The notes under the pieces were generated by a model. That model was given only the letters and a program-made list of their open reading frames with translations. It did not search any database and was not told the DNA's origin. This document shows positions 24,900 to 44,140 of a stretch of DNA of 64,000 nt, one piece after another. The number at the start of each line of letters is the position of its first letter. The first letter of the stretch is position 1. The DNA is from Chamaecyparis obtusa. Its lineage: Eukaryota > Streptophyta > Pinopsida > Cupressales > Cupressaceae. The translations under genes were made by a program, and so were the position numbers. Where the stretch lies: positions 310,001 to 374,000 of the forward strand of contig BSBK01007848.1 in assembly GCA_027943335.1 (NCBI GenBank), read 5' to 3'.

Positions 24900-25500
24900 G
24901 CTATTTACAGATATTTGGGATATTTTGAATACATTATTTGGAGAAAAAGTTGTTAATGAAAAAAAACTCTTTAAAGCTTCAATCTTTTAGGTTCAAAATA
25001 GAAAATTGAATCACAATGTCTAACCATATAAATAATTTGAGGTCTCATATTAGGCAACTAGTAGAGGTTAAGACTACTGTAGATGATGATGTTAAGGTTA
25101 TCCTTTTATATATATATATTTATGTCAAAATACACTAATGTTGTATTTACACTCAGTCAAATCAGCTCAAAAACTCTTTAGAAGATATTCTTTCAATCCT
25201 TTTAGTGGAAGAAAAGAGGAAATAAGAAGATTCGAAAGAAGATCTTCAATTAGGTAAAGCACTATATTTACAAAGAAATAATAAATGGTTTGAGTACAAA
25301 TAAAAGAGAAACTACATGTTATTATTGTAAGAAAAAGGGTCACATTGCATGGAATAATAATGTTTGGGCTAGCACTCTTCTCAAAAGGAACCTCAAAGAT
25401 GAATTAGATGAAGGAAACATTACTTGGATTGAATATGAGAATACATTAGATGATGGTGCTATCATTAATGATTCTATTCTCCTATTAATAAAAATTTAGT
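24900..25500 (+). pseudogene. Copia gag remnant with zinc knuckle
   Basis: Gag packages retrotransposon RNA. Conceptual translation around 25015-25130 gives HINNLRSHIRQLVEV, like the copia gag core, with stops. The ORF at 25290-25499 carries CYYCKKKGHIAWN, a CCHC knuckle whose last Cys has become Asn. Downstream the sequence degenerates and is cut by the CACTA element at 25803. Confidence 0.7.
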
Positions 25501-27164
25501 GCTTTGGACCTTCACATTTGGATGTTGGAGGCACAAGAGGATGGAGGAGTTTCAACCATCTCATGTTAGCTTCTCACTTTAAAATGGTGCTTGTACAAGA
25601 TATTTTTTGTCTTTTCTTTTATGCTTCCTTTTTTTCTTTCTTTTCTAATTTTGATAAATTTGAATAATGTACGTATTGTGAAAACTTGATTTGGAGATAA
25701 GTTTGGGATTTTTGGGAAGAGCTTGAGTATGGATGGTTTCCCATAGAGCATGAAACTATGATCAAGAATTATCACCCTTACAGACAACATGATGGATCCA
25801 TGCACTACAACATTTGGGGTAGAATTTTGATGCCAATTTGTGACGCCACACCAATTTGTGTTTATTTTTTGTGTTTTTTTTTGCAAGTGCGCCTGACGGT
25901 GTCGTAATAGCGACGCTAACATCGTAATTGTGACACCCTTTAGTTATAAACAAAAAAAAGAAAAAGAAAGTGTCATTTGTATTTTTTGTGAATTCGAAGA
26001 GTTACCACGAAGATGGCACTGCACTTTTGCGTGCCGTGAAGAGGGCATTCGAGTTTGGTGTGCGTGAAGAGGCCGACACCGTGTGGGAAGAGGGCACTGG
26101 TACTTGAGTTAGGCATTTGAGTTTTGTCTTCTCATTAACTCAATTTCAATGGCATTGTTTACATCTTAGCATTGTTAATAGTGGCATTATTTACATCTTA
26201 GCATTTGGAATGCTCGATGACCCACGAGCTTTGAGAGCTAGGGCATTGTTGCTATTACCTTCAAGGCATTATGTGAAGTATTTGATCTCTCTTTATTTTT
26301 TTGATGTTGATATTCACTATGTGGTACTCCCTGTTTATGATCATTTCATGAGGAAATGTCTTGATGGCTCGCAGGCTCAAGTTAGGGCATCATACATTGT
26401 TCATGAGCTCACTGTTTAATACTGGCATTGTTTACATCTTTTCATTTGGAATGCTTGATGATCCGCGAGCTTTGAGAGCTAGGGCATCATTGCTATTACC
26501 ATCAAGACATTGTGTGAAGTGTTTGATCTCTCTTTATTTGTTTTTCTATTGATATTCACTATGTGGTACTCCCCGTTTATGACCATTTCACGAGGAAATG
26601 TCTTGATGGCTCACAGGCTGCAATCTAGGGCATCATACATTGTTCATGAGCTCATTATTTAATACTGACATTGTTTACATCTTTTCATTTGGAATGCTTG
26701 ATGACCTGCGAGCTTTGAGAGCTAAGGCATCGTTTCTATTACATTCAAGACATTGTTTAAAGAGTTTGATCTCTCTTTAGTTTTTTTGTTATTGATATTC
26801 ACTATGTGGTACTCCCCATTTATGATCATTTCATGAGGAAATGTCTTGATAGTTCATGGGCTGCAAGCTAGGGCATCATACATTATTCATAAGCTCACTG
26901 TTTAATATCTGGCCAGGCCATGTTAATGGTACCAGGCTAACCCAATCAGCCCAACAAAATGTGTCATGTTTATCTTTGTCAAATACACTCGTTCACCATT
27001 TTGTTCTTATTCTTCACATAAATATTGCATCAAAAGTAATTGTAAACAATGATTCAAAGAAAAAAGAAACAACTACAATAGATCAGACCCCAAAAGAATA
27101 TAGTCAAGGAGAAATAGTGCCCTAATAGTGTCCTTTGGATCTAACCCCATCTTTTCCTTCCTTG

Positions 27165-31930
<4,766 letters not shown>

Positions 31931-34900
31931 TTCTTCTAAAATTTATTTTCCTTGTATAGTATATACAAGTTATTTTTCATATATATACATGTAATCTTTA
32001 GATGCAAAAATTTCTTTTCCTTTACATTTATCTTTGCATGAAATGAACACAAATTAAACAAGATCATCTAATAATGCAAACTAAGGTACTATAGTCACTT
32101 ATCTAGTAATTAGTTCCTCAAACCATTACTAAGAATTGAACATAAGTTTAAGTCCCCAAACATATTGTTCTATGTGTCCTTATTACCTTCATAATTTTGG
32201 TTCAACCCCTATAGAATGCCCAAGCCTAGAGGCCAAGGAAAGTACCCAAGAGCACTTGAAAGAAAGATGAATGAAATCATTGTCCTTATGTGGGTAAACC
32301 CATATAAGTGTTCTTCTTTTGCATCACAACTCCTACTTGAGGATCCACAATCATGCATTTATATTCAAGACTTATTATTACCTTGATCCTTTTGAATCTT
32401 AGGATGACATCTCAATTGGAAAAGGCAAACCAAAACCTTTCATAGACCAATAACAACCAAGGCATGTGGGTGCTCTTCTATTGTACAGTTATACTCATAA
32501 AATATATGTATGGTTATAAAATTTGATACCTTGAAATTTTATAACATAGTTCTTCTTCATTAAAATAGAATGGAAGTGGTGATTCAATGTATCTGCCCAC
32601 ATTCTATATGCTTTGAGGGTATGTGCAAGATCATGAAGGGCCAAAAAGTGGCGATGTCAGTTCAAAACTTTGACAATATAGTTGACGATTTTTTTTTCAC
32701 CTGAATTTGATAAAATGAAAAGGGTATCTTAAGAAGATTATTAGCTTTCTATCGATATAATTGCTATCAAATTTTAAATTCAGTAAGTAATTATTAGTTA
32801 TTTTCTAATTGAGCTACCTCTAAAGTGTTGATTTATATATTGATTGAAAAATGACTATAACTTTCAGACAATATAACATTTTTTAAATCCGAAAAATGTG
32901 TCACATTCTATGCTTCGCCTACTATAAGGAATTTTATTTTTTTTTTTGAATTTTGTAAAGTTTTGAATGAGTTAAGGTGGTAAGACATGGGAGTTTTTTT
33001 ATTTTGAAAATGTTGTAGCAAAAAATTCATAATTAATTATTTTTTTAGAATAAAATTACAAAAAAATATGTGTCACATCCGGGCATGAGTCTACCACTTA
33101 TATATAACATCTTATAATAAAATATTATCATTTGATTATGATTAAGGTGGTCAGACATACACCTAATTCTTATTTTTTTCCTAAAATTTTTGTACTGCTG
33201 CATTAAAATCTATGCTTTTCACCAATCATACTAGCTTTTTCTCAAAAAAGGCCTAGTATTTTAGAAGCTACATTCAATTTTCTATACATTCTATGCTTAC
33301 AACTTTTTGATATTAGGTTCATAGCCAGTTGAAATTTTCACATCAAGTTGACTAACCCTGATTTGCTGATTTTTCATTGCCACTCAAGGGCATAGTTTGG
33401 CCCCTCATGATATTGCACATACCCTTGAGCCAATGAAATTTTTATCATCATGATGAAGTAATAATGCATTAAATGTCTTACTGATGTCCCTATTTGATTG
33501 GCCGGTGCTCTGTTTGTTATATTGCTGCTATAAAAATAGAATGGCAGTGGTGATTCAATGCATCTACAGCCTCAACAACATGGTAGCATTGATCCAATAA
33601 CAGAAAATACATTACAAATGGAAAGCTCACGGTCTAAATGGAATAAACAGTGTATAAAATAATATATGGTGCACAACAACAGCAAGCATGCAATGACAAC
33701 AATAACATTGCATGATACCTAAGCTCAAATTCAAAACAGTAAGTGTATTAAAGTATGATCTAATAGCAGCAACCTCATTGATCATTACCTTTCACTCCTC
33801 CATCATTATAGAAGAGATAACTACCTACAACTATATTTCATAATTCCTCCTTTGAAGTATATATATATCAAGTATAATTATGAGTTTACATCATATATTT
33901 AGTGTTAATAAAATCTTATAAAACAACAAAAATCTAACCCAAAATAATTTTTCTCAATAAAATATTAATAAAATAATATATTTAGTCTTAATAAAATCTT
34001 ATAGAACAACATATATTGTGTGAAGTGTTTGATCTCTCTTTATTTGTTTTGCTATTAATATTCACTATGTGGTACTCCTCGTTTATGATCATTTCATGAG
34101 GAAATATCTTGATGGCTCGCGGGGTGAAAGCTAGGGCATCATGCATTGTTTATGAGCTCACTGTTTGAGCACCTCATGTCCCTATTTGGTTGGCCAGTGC
34201 TTAAATAGTGAGCTCATAAACAATGCATGATGCCCTAGCTTACATCCCACGAACCATCAAGACATTTCCTCATGAAATGATCATAAATGGGGAGTACCAC
34301 ATAGTGAATATCAACAACAAAAGAAATAAAGAGAGATCAAACACTTCACAAAATTCCTTGAAGGTAATAGCAATGATGCGGGCTAGCTCTCGAAGCTCGC
34401 GGGTCATCAAGCATTCCAAATGAAAAGATGTAAACAATGTCAGTATTAAACAATGAGCTCATGAACAATGTATGATGCCCTAGCTTGCAGATCACGAGCC
34501 ATCAAGACATTTCGTCATGAAATAATCATAAACGGGGAGTACTACATAGCTAGTGAATATCAACAACAAAACAAATAAAGAGAGATCAAACACTTCACAC
34601 AATATATGTTGTTTTCTAAGATTTTATTAAGACTAAATATATTATTTTATTAAGATTTTATTAAGACAAAGTATTTTAAGTTAGTTTTATGTTGTTTTAT
34701 AAGATATTTATTAAGATTAAATATATGATGCAAACTCAATATAACAAACAAAGCATCAGCCAATCAAATAGGGACATGAGGTGCTCAAATAGTGAGCTCA
34801 TAAATAATGCATGATGCCCTAGCTTGCAACCCATGAGCCATCAAGACATTTCCTCATGAAATGATCATAAACAGGGAGTACCACATAGTGAATATCAGTA

Positions 34901-35638
34901 GCAAAACAAATGAAGAGAGATCAAACACTTCACACAATGCCTTGAAGATAATAGAAACGATGCCTTAGCTCTCAAAGCTTGTGGATCATTGAGCATTCCA
35001 AATGCTAAGATGTAAACAATGCCACTATTAACATTCATATGGTGCCATTAAATCAACAAATGCCATCAAAATGAAATTGAGTTAATGAGAAGACAAAGTT
35101 CAAATGCCTACCTCAAGTGCTAGTTCCCTATTCCCACATAGTGTTGGCCTCTTCATGTACACCAAACTCAAATTCCCTCTTTGCGCCACGCAAAAGTGAA
35201 GTGTCGTCTTCGAGGCAACTCTTCAAAAACAAATTACGATGGCACTAGAAAAGCAACGACAATCTTTCAGAAACTTCTGACAGATAACCGTCTCATGAAT
35301 AGAATTTCCATCGGTAAACAATCTACCAACGATGATTTGACGTCGAAACATTATGATGGTTAACCGGCATAGGTACAACATTTATGTCGGTAAACTAACT
35401 ATGTCCGACAGAGATCCGTCGAAAGTGGGATGACTACAAATAGACCCGACGGTGTATTCGCTATGTTGAAACCCCCTTTTTGCGATGACTAAAGATGTTG
35501 CAATTATGACGCCAATCATAGCTGTCACTTTTGTTGACTGCAAAAATGCGACACCTGGTGATGTCACTTAATTGACGGTATACTGTCTGAATTCTGACAA
35601 TCTGCCATCAGAAAAGGGTCTCAAATGTACTAGTGATG

Positions 35639-37980
35639 TGTGTGAGGAGCTTGGTATAGATTATTTTCAAGGGGTTAGAGACAACATGATAGAGTCATGT
35701 GTGTAAGGTGATCAATATGGACTATTATTGAGAATAATTTAAGTTCAGTAATTTGAGATTTTGGGACTAAGAGATTAAGGATTTATTTCAAGGCTCCACC
35801 TTTATGATGAGACAACTTGATGAATTTCTACCTAAATCAATATTTAGATCTTCAAGAGAATATTATCTCAAAATATGTATTCATGATATCTAATCATCTT
35901 GTTTTGTTATTTAATCCTTGAGGGGGGTCCCTAGGGGAAGGTGATTTCTATGTTATTAAGATAAATGTAATAAGAAGGTAATATAGGCATACCCATCTAT
36001 TATATTGCATTCTCCATGTCTAATTAGTGGTTTGAAACTATCCATTCAATTTGTCAACTAGAAATATTTAGTTTCTCTCTCAACTGGCTTGTATCTACAT
36101 ATTTATATATGTATGTATCATAGTGATCAATATATCATCAATTCATTTAATTTCCTCTATCATGACACCCCTAAAAAAGAATACAAAATAGGAAGCATCC
36201 ACCACAACTTTTCCTATAGAATTGAAGTAGCCAAAGAAGCACAAGAGAGTAGAACAAACATCACAAAACATAGCATAAACACTCTACCCACTAGCCATAT
36301 CACAAGAAATCTATAGAGGAGAAAAATCCTAGAGTTGATTAGCACCAATGAGCAATAATAAATCAAGTAAACTAAATACAATAGAGGTACCAAGAAAAGA
36401 TCCACTCTCTATAGAGAACATTAGAATTCAAGGGACCCGAGGAAACCCTTGAGGAATAAAAATGACTAAGCCATGAAATAGAGCAAGGCTGAAAAATCTA
36501 TATGTTCTCTAAATAAAAAACCTTAACTCTCATAGAAAAGACAACTAGTAGTGATCCTAATAGATCAATGGCTTCATCTCTAATAAATCCCTCTAAAGTA
36601 ACATATAAACTATAAAAGGCCAAGGCCAAATAGGCTATGCTAGAGAGAACCCAAAACATTAATCCCAATCAAAGAAATAAAGGGACCAAAGATCCTAAGA
36701 AATACCTACAAACAAGAGGATAGACAAAAAAAAAAACTCACCAAATTGCCCAAAATAAAGGGTTCCTATTTTGCATTAAACATAACTAGTCACCACCTCT
36801 ATCCAGAAACTATTATAGAAGAAACTAGACCCTGCAAAATAGGGAAACCTTGATAATTTTCCCTAATCCACTCAATAGCTAAAATAGAAAGAACCAAGTG
36901 CACAATACTTTTGCATCCTCATCTACATCTTCATACTCAGTCCCTCTATCTACAAATTCATTTCCCCCAAAAACTGTAGTTTTCACTTTGACTACTCCAA
37001 TCCCATGCTCTATGCCTATTATGGGGCTACCTTGTGTAGGATGTACTTAAATTTTGCATAAAACTACATGGAAAATAAAAGGAAACCATCGTAGATGATG
37101 AAATTGCATTAGTTTTTACACTTGAAGTATAATATGGTGATGGAGGAGTATAGTGGCACAAAATAGTATAGTGACCATATGGTCATATAGATCTATATTA
37201 TCTATATATATTTGTAGCTAGGTGCCCTTGGAGCTTCCTAGACACTTAAACATATGTTGTTGTAAGTAACACCTATCAATTTTATAATGATTCTATATTT
37301 TTAAGCCATTTGGACTTAATAGTGATGTACATTTTACTCTAAGGGAGACCATTTAAAGTTATTTAGAAAAAGTTGAACAAAATAAGGGGTTTGAAAATCT
37401 AGAGTTTCGATATTGTGTATAAGTCTATGAAATTCATGTCAAGAATTATATAGAAGCAAATAAACATTCCACGAATAAAATTGGAGTAAGGAACCTGGTT
37501 TTCTATTAGTGAATCAATGCCCCTGATATATAATAATCATCTTGAACACTAGCTATATAGTCCTATATATAAAAGGAGGGAATAGGGATAAAATTTAGAT
37601 TAATTATTGAAAAAAACTAAACATACATCTAAGGAATAGTTAATTATTTAAATTCAATTAGAAAAGAGTAGTTGACAAGTAAAGCATATATCTACTTAAC
37701 TTAGAATTATCCTATTGGTATTAAATAGTATGCATGGGACTTGAGACACAATAATATTGTGATAATTATTTTAATCTTATGAATTGAGAAACAAAATATG
37801 GTTTTTCCTAAGTAAAATCATCTACTTATGTGCAAATGAGATCTAATCGAAAATCTAGTTAGTAAATTAATATTTTCACAATAATAGGAGCTTCAGTGAA
37901 TAAGTACATTTTTCACAGTTTCTAGGCTATCAAGTTTCTTTGGAGATACTTCAAAAGTTAAAAGGTCAATGTGATTCACA
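35639..37980. other. Gene-free stretch right of the CACTA element
   Basis: No ORF above 76 codons and no recognisable motif. It may include the remainder of the copia element interrupted on the left, but I found no pol motif or 3' LTR. Confidence 0.4.
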
Positions 37981-37984
37981 TTGA

Positions 37985-40640
37985 GAATTATAACTAAACA
38001 ATTTAGCCTTGAATTAAAACTAGCGGTCACGAGTCTAGAATCTAAGGCTCGATCCATGCAACATTATGACAAAGCTATTATTAGCAAACACGTTGACCTC
38101 TAGCTTCTCACCTTCATAAAGGAACTACTTCTAACTCATTAAATGTTTTAGGAGTCTCCAAAAGAAACTAATTAGTCAAAGATAATCTATTTTGATCAAT
38201 TGGTAGATAGGCTACCTAAAAAGAAAATCATGTGAGAGGAAGATTGTTGGCATTGGTGAATTTTTTTTCTTACTCAATAGTAAATTGCCTTTTTCATAGA
38301 TTTTTTGTTCTAGACTTGGTGGTTAAAGTGATCAAGGTAGAGGCATGGTTCAATGGAGGATATAGAGAAAAGCAAGTGAAACTAGAAGAGGTGATGGATA
38401 GTTTCAATGAGGGTGGCTGCAAGAAGTTGAGTCCCACTTTTGAGCAAAAAGTGGAAGTGTTTTCCTTTTTTTTCAAATTTCCTGTCAATTGATGTCTAAA
38501 TTTGAGACACTTAGAAATTGAATCTCAAAACAATTTAGTAATAGAAAATGTAGTTCTCAGAGTCTACTTTTCAAATATGTAATTTATTTAAATACCCACA
38601 TGGTATAAATTTCTTTTAAGTAGGAATTTTTAAAAACCATGTTTTCAAAATGTTTGTTTCAGGACCATACCATAGCTGTGTACGGACACCATATTTGACG
38701 TAAATAAATGAATTTTTATAAATCCTTCTGGGGAAATATACCTAAGACACCAAATATTGGTTAGCATATTTTTCCTTATTTTTTTATTGAATATTTATCT
38801 TTTATTATTTTTTGATTGACTATAAAATTCATTTTCAAAACCTCTGGTGTACAGACATCATAATTTGATGAGAATTTCATATTTTTTCAAAATTCTTTTT
38901 TTTTAATCTTCAAAAGAATTGTATCTAGATTGGTCTCATATAATTTATTTTCCAAAAAACTTTAAAAAAAAGAAGTTATTAACGTTTTAGTGAACCTCGC
39001 TATTTTACATTTAGGTACCACTTTCAACTAATAAATAATGCAAAAATAGTAAAAATTATCACATCACTATGAAATTTACATTTTTGAAATCAGGAGAGTG
39101 AGAACTCTAATGGGTTTTTTTTTCATAAAATGATATGATCAGGAAGGCCCTCAAAAAATTATGGCAAGGTAGGAATTTGGCATTCCAGTGCCTTAACCAA
39201 ATTTTTGGAGGTCAAGGCATAGGCTTGGTTCTACCAAGCCTAAACCAAACTGAATTTGGAACAAAATTCGAGGTGGATGTGTGCTTCCCACTCATGTCTT
39301 AAGAAACGGGCGCCCGTTTTTTATAAAAAAAATTCAAAGTGTTAAAATACATTTTTAAATCTAAAAAAAAAATAAAAAATATAGAAACGGGCACCCGTTT
39401 TTTGAATTTAGAAGCGGGTGCCTGGACCTAAAACGGGTGCCCATTTCGAGCGACATCTCTCATTTCTAAAAGACTTCCGCGGAATTGTCCCCCAACTCCA
39501 AACTCTTACCCATGATGTGATAACAAAAGTGGTAAACAAAACCAGCACTAAAAATAATATAGTCACAATTTTAAGAAATCAAGATCGTAAATGTAAGATG
39601 TCATGAGATAAAAAAATAAAAATATTATAAATAAATGGATATAAATTATCAAGACGATAAAATATATTGTAATGATTAAAAAATTAAACTTAAATAAAAA
39701 ATAGTTATCATGAGTCTAGCATCTAAGTCTTAAGAAATGTGACATTATGGAAAAGCTACTATTAGAAAAATTATTGACCTTTACCTTGTATCCTTCATAA
39801 AGGCATTACTTCTAACACATTCAAAGTATGTAGGAACTCCACAAGAAAGTAATTATTTAAAGAGAATTACTTTTGATCAATTGGTAGATAGGCTATGTAA
39901 AGATGAAAATCATGTGTGAGAAAGACTATTGGTAGTGATGAAAATGTTATTTGAATACCCATTACAAAGTTTCCCTGTTTGTGTGTGTAGCCTTGGATAT
40001 AGTTTTTGTGGTTATAATTTTTGCAGTGAGGCTCATGAATGTAAGATATCATGAGATAAAATTATTTAAAATATTTAAAATAAAAATATATAAATTATCG
40101 TCACAATAAAAAATATTGTAATAATTAAAAAAATCCTTGAATTAATTAAAGTGGTCACGATTCTATCATCTAAGCCTCAAGCCACACAACATTATGACCA
40201 AAGTTACAGTTAGAAAGAAATTCATGTCTACCTTGTAGCCTTCATAAAGGCATTTCTTCCTACTCATTCAAAGTAATGGGGATCTCCACAAGAAATTAAT
40301 TAGCTAGAGATAATCACTTTTCATCAATTGGTAGATAGGCTATCTAAACAAGAAAATCATGTGAGAGAGAGATTGTTGAAATTCATGAAAAGATTTTTCT
40401 TACTCAATACAAAGTTGCCCTTTCTTCTATATATATTTTTCTTCTAGACTTGGTAGTTGAAGTGATCAAGGTAGAGGTAAATTCCAATGGAGATGTAGAA
40501 TAAAATAAGTAGAACTAGAAGAGGCCTTGGATAGTTTCAACGTCATGATAGCCAAAATGGAAGACAAAACTTGCATTAAAAATAATGTGATTACAATTTT
40601 TGTAATGAAATGTAAGATATAAATTATAATAAAAATCAAA
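37985..40640. repeat. Three-unit degenerate tandem array (~450-600 bp units)
   Basis: Units near 37995-38406 (continuing 39515-39610), 39690-40060 and 40140-40640 share a TCACGA(G)TCTA motif, ACATTATGAC, CCTTCATAAAGG, TCAATTGGTAGATAGGCTA and AAAATCATGTG. The first is split by the 1.1-kb element. The third is uninterrupted through the same point (TAGTTTCAACGTCATGAT near 40530). Confidence 0.8.
38410..39511 (+). mobile_element. 1.1-kb unclassified element, uninterrupted copy
   Basis: Starts AGGGTGGCTGCAAG, ends CTCTTACCC, and is bordered by ATG on both sides (38407-38409, 39512-39514). It matches the split copy at 5913-20297 throughout, and the third unit of the surrounding tandem array shows the site without it. 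Near one end lie several near-palindromes of the form AAACGGGCGCCCGTTT (39304-39319 is perfect). No protein is recognised; the short ORF with GGCKKLSPTF occurs in both copies but is not sustained. Confidence 0.75.
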
Positions 40641-41475
40641 CAAATTACATGTATTAGTTTACATCACAAGATAATTCAATTATAAACCAAAAAATAATTA
40701 TGTTAACATGAATATGACGATAAAATAATTTCAAAGGTTTGAAGACATGCTTAATTTAAATTACCCCTTTAAATTAAATTAAAAATGTATATAAAGATTA
40801 CTTTTAGGGTTCATTTACTTAAATTCTCATATGATAATTACATAAACACCTTTTAATAGATTTTAAGTTACAATAATTTATAAAATACTTATTTAATAGA
40901 CAATAAGCCATATTCTATATTCATTTTTTATTATGGTAAAAGAAGGTTTTGAAGGTATCTAAAACCCTTCAATAGAAAAAGATCAAGGATTCATCATTGC
41001 GCACCAATAAAAGAACCAAGGAAAAACATTCCCAAAACCAAAAAGCTACCATAAAGAAAGACAGAGAAAATGGTAATAAAAAGCCAACTAATTGGAAATA
41101 AAAGAAAATAGAACAAAAAAAAAATAGGAAGGCACGAAACAAGCAAGGTTCTTGAGAACCTCAGACACCTCCACCTCCAGCTTGGTCATCTCCAACATTT
41201 CCTTTTTTAGGTCATTGTGCTCTAGAGGGGTACTCTCAACTTTCCTTTTTAAGTTGCCCCTTGTTCTCTTACTAGGTCCTAAGGTCTCTTGATCTTTGTC
41301 CCAAGCCAGCTAAATGACCTACTTGTCATGATGCACCTTCTCCAAATTTTCCACCAACCTATTCATAGACTCTGTAGTGATCTTAAAACTCTTGTGGCTC
41401 TAATTTGAAACTGTCTAAAGGAAATCTTTTCCGCTATTGACCTTATCCTCAAGCTAAGACATGTTCTTCTCATTA

Positions 41476-42950
41476 TCATTTTTTCAAATTTTCAAGGGAA
41501 TCTGTAGCCTTTTTAAGACAGTCAGCAACTGATTTCTTCTCCTCTATCATCCATAGATTCTGCCCCATTGAAGCATCAATCCTAAAAGCATCACCAATAG
41601 CAATTTCCTTAGTATTACCAACAATCGAGTTTTCAAGGACTTCAAGTTTACTACCGAGGGCACACTTCTTTATCTTAAAAACCTTAATTTCATGGAAAAT
41701 ATATTTAAACAAGGAAAAGATATCAATGGAGGTCTCTCTCAACATACCCAAAAAATCACATAAGTCTTCATGATCCAGTTTGAAATGACAGGAATTAGCA
41801 CTAAGCTCAATAGCCGACTCAACTCTATCCCCGCTTTGAGAGCCTTCGCATTGAGAATGATTAGCATTGGAAATTGGGGAGGGGGAAACTTGAATCTCAA
41901 CATGAAGTTCTTTTTCATTGCCTTCATCCAAAATTTTCTCCTTTCCTTTACCAGTCCTAGGCTTCTTAAATTTTTCTACTACATAGACACTAGTAGGGGA
42001 GAGCAAGGAAAGATCATTTTTCCCTAAGCTTTTCCAGTGGACATCCCAATGTGCTTCTCCTTACCCTTCCTAGAAATTTCTACCACTTTCTATATTTTGG
42101 GGTTGTCTTAATCTTGGTTGAGGGGACATAATCTTCCTACTCATAATTTGTAGCTTTACCTCTCCCTTTACTTCCAATTTTAGTTTTGGATTTAGGGGTT
42201 TTTTAAGCTTTTATAGAGGGCTCATAATCTTCTTCACCACAATCCTTTTCATCCTCAAATTCAGTCACATCTTCCGACCTACTACGGTGGTATCTTCATC
42301 CTCAGAAATAGAAATAGGATTACAAGTGGTGGGAAGGGCTTTGAAATGTTCATAGTTAACACCAACAAATCCTTATGAAGAATAGGGTTTTTATCAGGGT
42401 TCTTCCTATGATATTTAAAACTTTCTTTGAGAGATGACCATGAGTAAAAAGGAGCATAGACCCTAACAATGTGACACCCAAAGGCCTTAGTGAAATGATC
42501 ATCCAAGGTAGTATGGTCCATGAGTACCTTTAGTACTTGGCTCCAAATCTTATTGAGTTTAGACGGGTCATAGCTACTTTTCTTTCTCATGTTCTCTAGC
42601 TTCTCCCATTCCTCCTCCGATTTGGGAAACCTTTAAATAGAAAGGTTTGAGTACTTATGATTCTTGTAAAAATTTATTTCATCCATTGAAAAGTTGGTCT
42701 CTTTAGCCACAACATTCTCATCAATGCACACCTTCCTGCCAAACATCACTATGCTTCCATCCTTCCAATCCCTCACAAATTGCTCAGTTATGTTGGGGTC
42801 CTAGCCATGGAGACACTCCAGGAACAGAGTGAGACCTCCCTCTTTCAAGATACTCCACACCTTATGTTTAGTCTTGAGGCTCTCATAGTCAATGTGCTCT
42901 ATGCACCTATGATCTCCCTATGCTTCATTAGTCGCAGAGCTTTGAGACAT
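41476..42950 (-). pseudogene. Degenerate retroelement-type ORF
   Basis: Reading from an ATG at 42950, one minus-strand frame stays coherent for about 650 nt apart from three in-frame stops (two TAG, one TAA). It then runs open as the 102-codon ORF 42590-42282, and a shifted frame continues in the 176-codon ORF 42006-41476. The upper part includes EGGLTLFLECLHG and FVRDWKDGSIVMFGRKV, and the lower part is Lys/Glu-rich. The pattern of a globular N-terminus with a charged C-terminus recalls plant retroelement structural proteins, but I cannot name the family. The A-rich 40.93-41.15 kb may be its tail. Confidence 0.5.
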
Positions 42951-43088
42951 AACCAAAGCACAAGTAAAAAGATTCAAAATGAAACACAAAACAGCCCAAA
43001 ATCTGTGTGAAGATTTATTTTCTCATGAACCCTTGATTTGTCTTCATGAGCAATATTTTTGGAAATTGCATCTCGCCTCTTATTCATA

Positions 43089-43500
43089 CTACCATCTTTC
43101 ATATAAAGTTTGAACTCCATCATTAATGAAACCTCTGTATCTCACATTATTCACCCTATCAAGACATAATAATGTGTTGACCTTAGCTTCCAAGGTGTTA
43201 TGTTTATGCCAAGTCAAAACCTTCTTTCTTATGACACCTTTGTTGGCAAACCAATCAGCCATTGCCTTTTCCTCATGATAAACATGGGATATGAAATAAT
43301 TATTAAAAGAAGAAATAATTTCTTTTGGTTTATTAATCCAAGTCTCAATGCTCCATGAGGGCTTGTGCTTACCTTTGATACAATTTATAATATTGTTTGA
43401 GTCCCCTTCCACCCAAACTTTCTTGTAATCAAGTTGGTGAGCTAGCAAATGTCCATGATAGGCCTCGATGGCTTCACCTAAGTGGTTAGTCCATATTAGT
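43089..43500 (-). pseudogene. RNase H domain fragment (LINE type)
   Basis: Type I RNase H removes RNA from RNA-DNA hybrids, and many plant LINEs carry it C-terminally. The minus-strand frame reads TNHLGEAIEAYHG, then VWVEGDSNNIINC, SSFNNYFISHVYHEEKAMADW and FANKG. The conserved Glu, the Asp of EGDS and the late Asp of ADW are visible. The first Asp and the upstream polymerase are missing, and no ATG begins the domain. It is a broken fragment upstream of the pseudogene at 41.5-42.9 kb. Confidence 0.75.
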
Positions 43501-44140
43501 TAATATATTCATTAATATATTAGTTAGTCTATATTCTACATCAGTTAATTTATTCATTCTTTCCTAATAACATAGGAATGTTTACAACTAAATCAAACAT
43601 AAATAAACATATAAACAACCCAAAAGAAGGGTAGTTTAATGTTTGTTTTTTCGACAACCTCTTAATTTTATTATTTTTTAATGAATAGATTTCTATCAAT
43701 CAAACATAGGAATCAAAACTTGACTTGTAGCATCTTAAAGGCTTAACTCTCTCTATTATATTTTATGTTCTCTATGATTGTGGTTTGAAATTAATAAGGA
43801 CAATAACAAACGTATGAATTAGTTAATAGATGGAAACTTCTAAATTTAATATCAAATATTGCAAATTTCTTTTACAAAAATCAACTATAATCCGTTTGAA
43901 ATTATTTTCCTTTACTTTTGATGCAAAAAAAATAAAGACTTTAATAAACATTCAAACCTCTAAAAATGCAATTTCATGAAAATAAATGAAATTTTCTTTT
44001 TCAATTTTTAAAACAATTTTATAAAATTAAAATTAAAAAACATATAACTGTGAACGTTAATGGAGCCTCTATAAGCATCTTCCTTCCTTCCTTCCTTTTA
44101 ATTTTTTTAAATTTACATTAAAAATAATTATATTTTAAAT
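43501..44140. other. AT-rich DNA downstream of the TNL gene
   Basis: No coding exon, repeat or clear polyadenylation signal could be assigned. Any C-terminal exon of the TNL gene would be expected here or further left, but none is apparent. Confidence 0.45.

Noticed and set aside
36089..36405. Short ORFs on both strands near 36.2 kb
   Set aside because: Length is at chance level and neither strand gives a recognisable protein.
41739..42027. Plus-strand ORFs opposite the 41.5-42.0 kb minus-strand ORF
   Set aside because: They are shadows of the longer, protein-like minus-strand frame.
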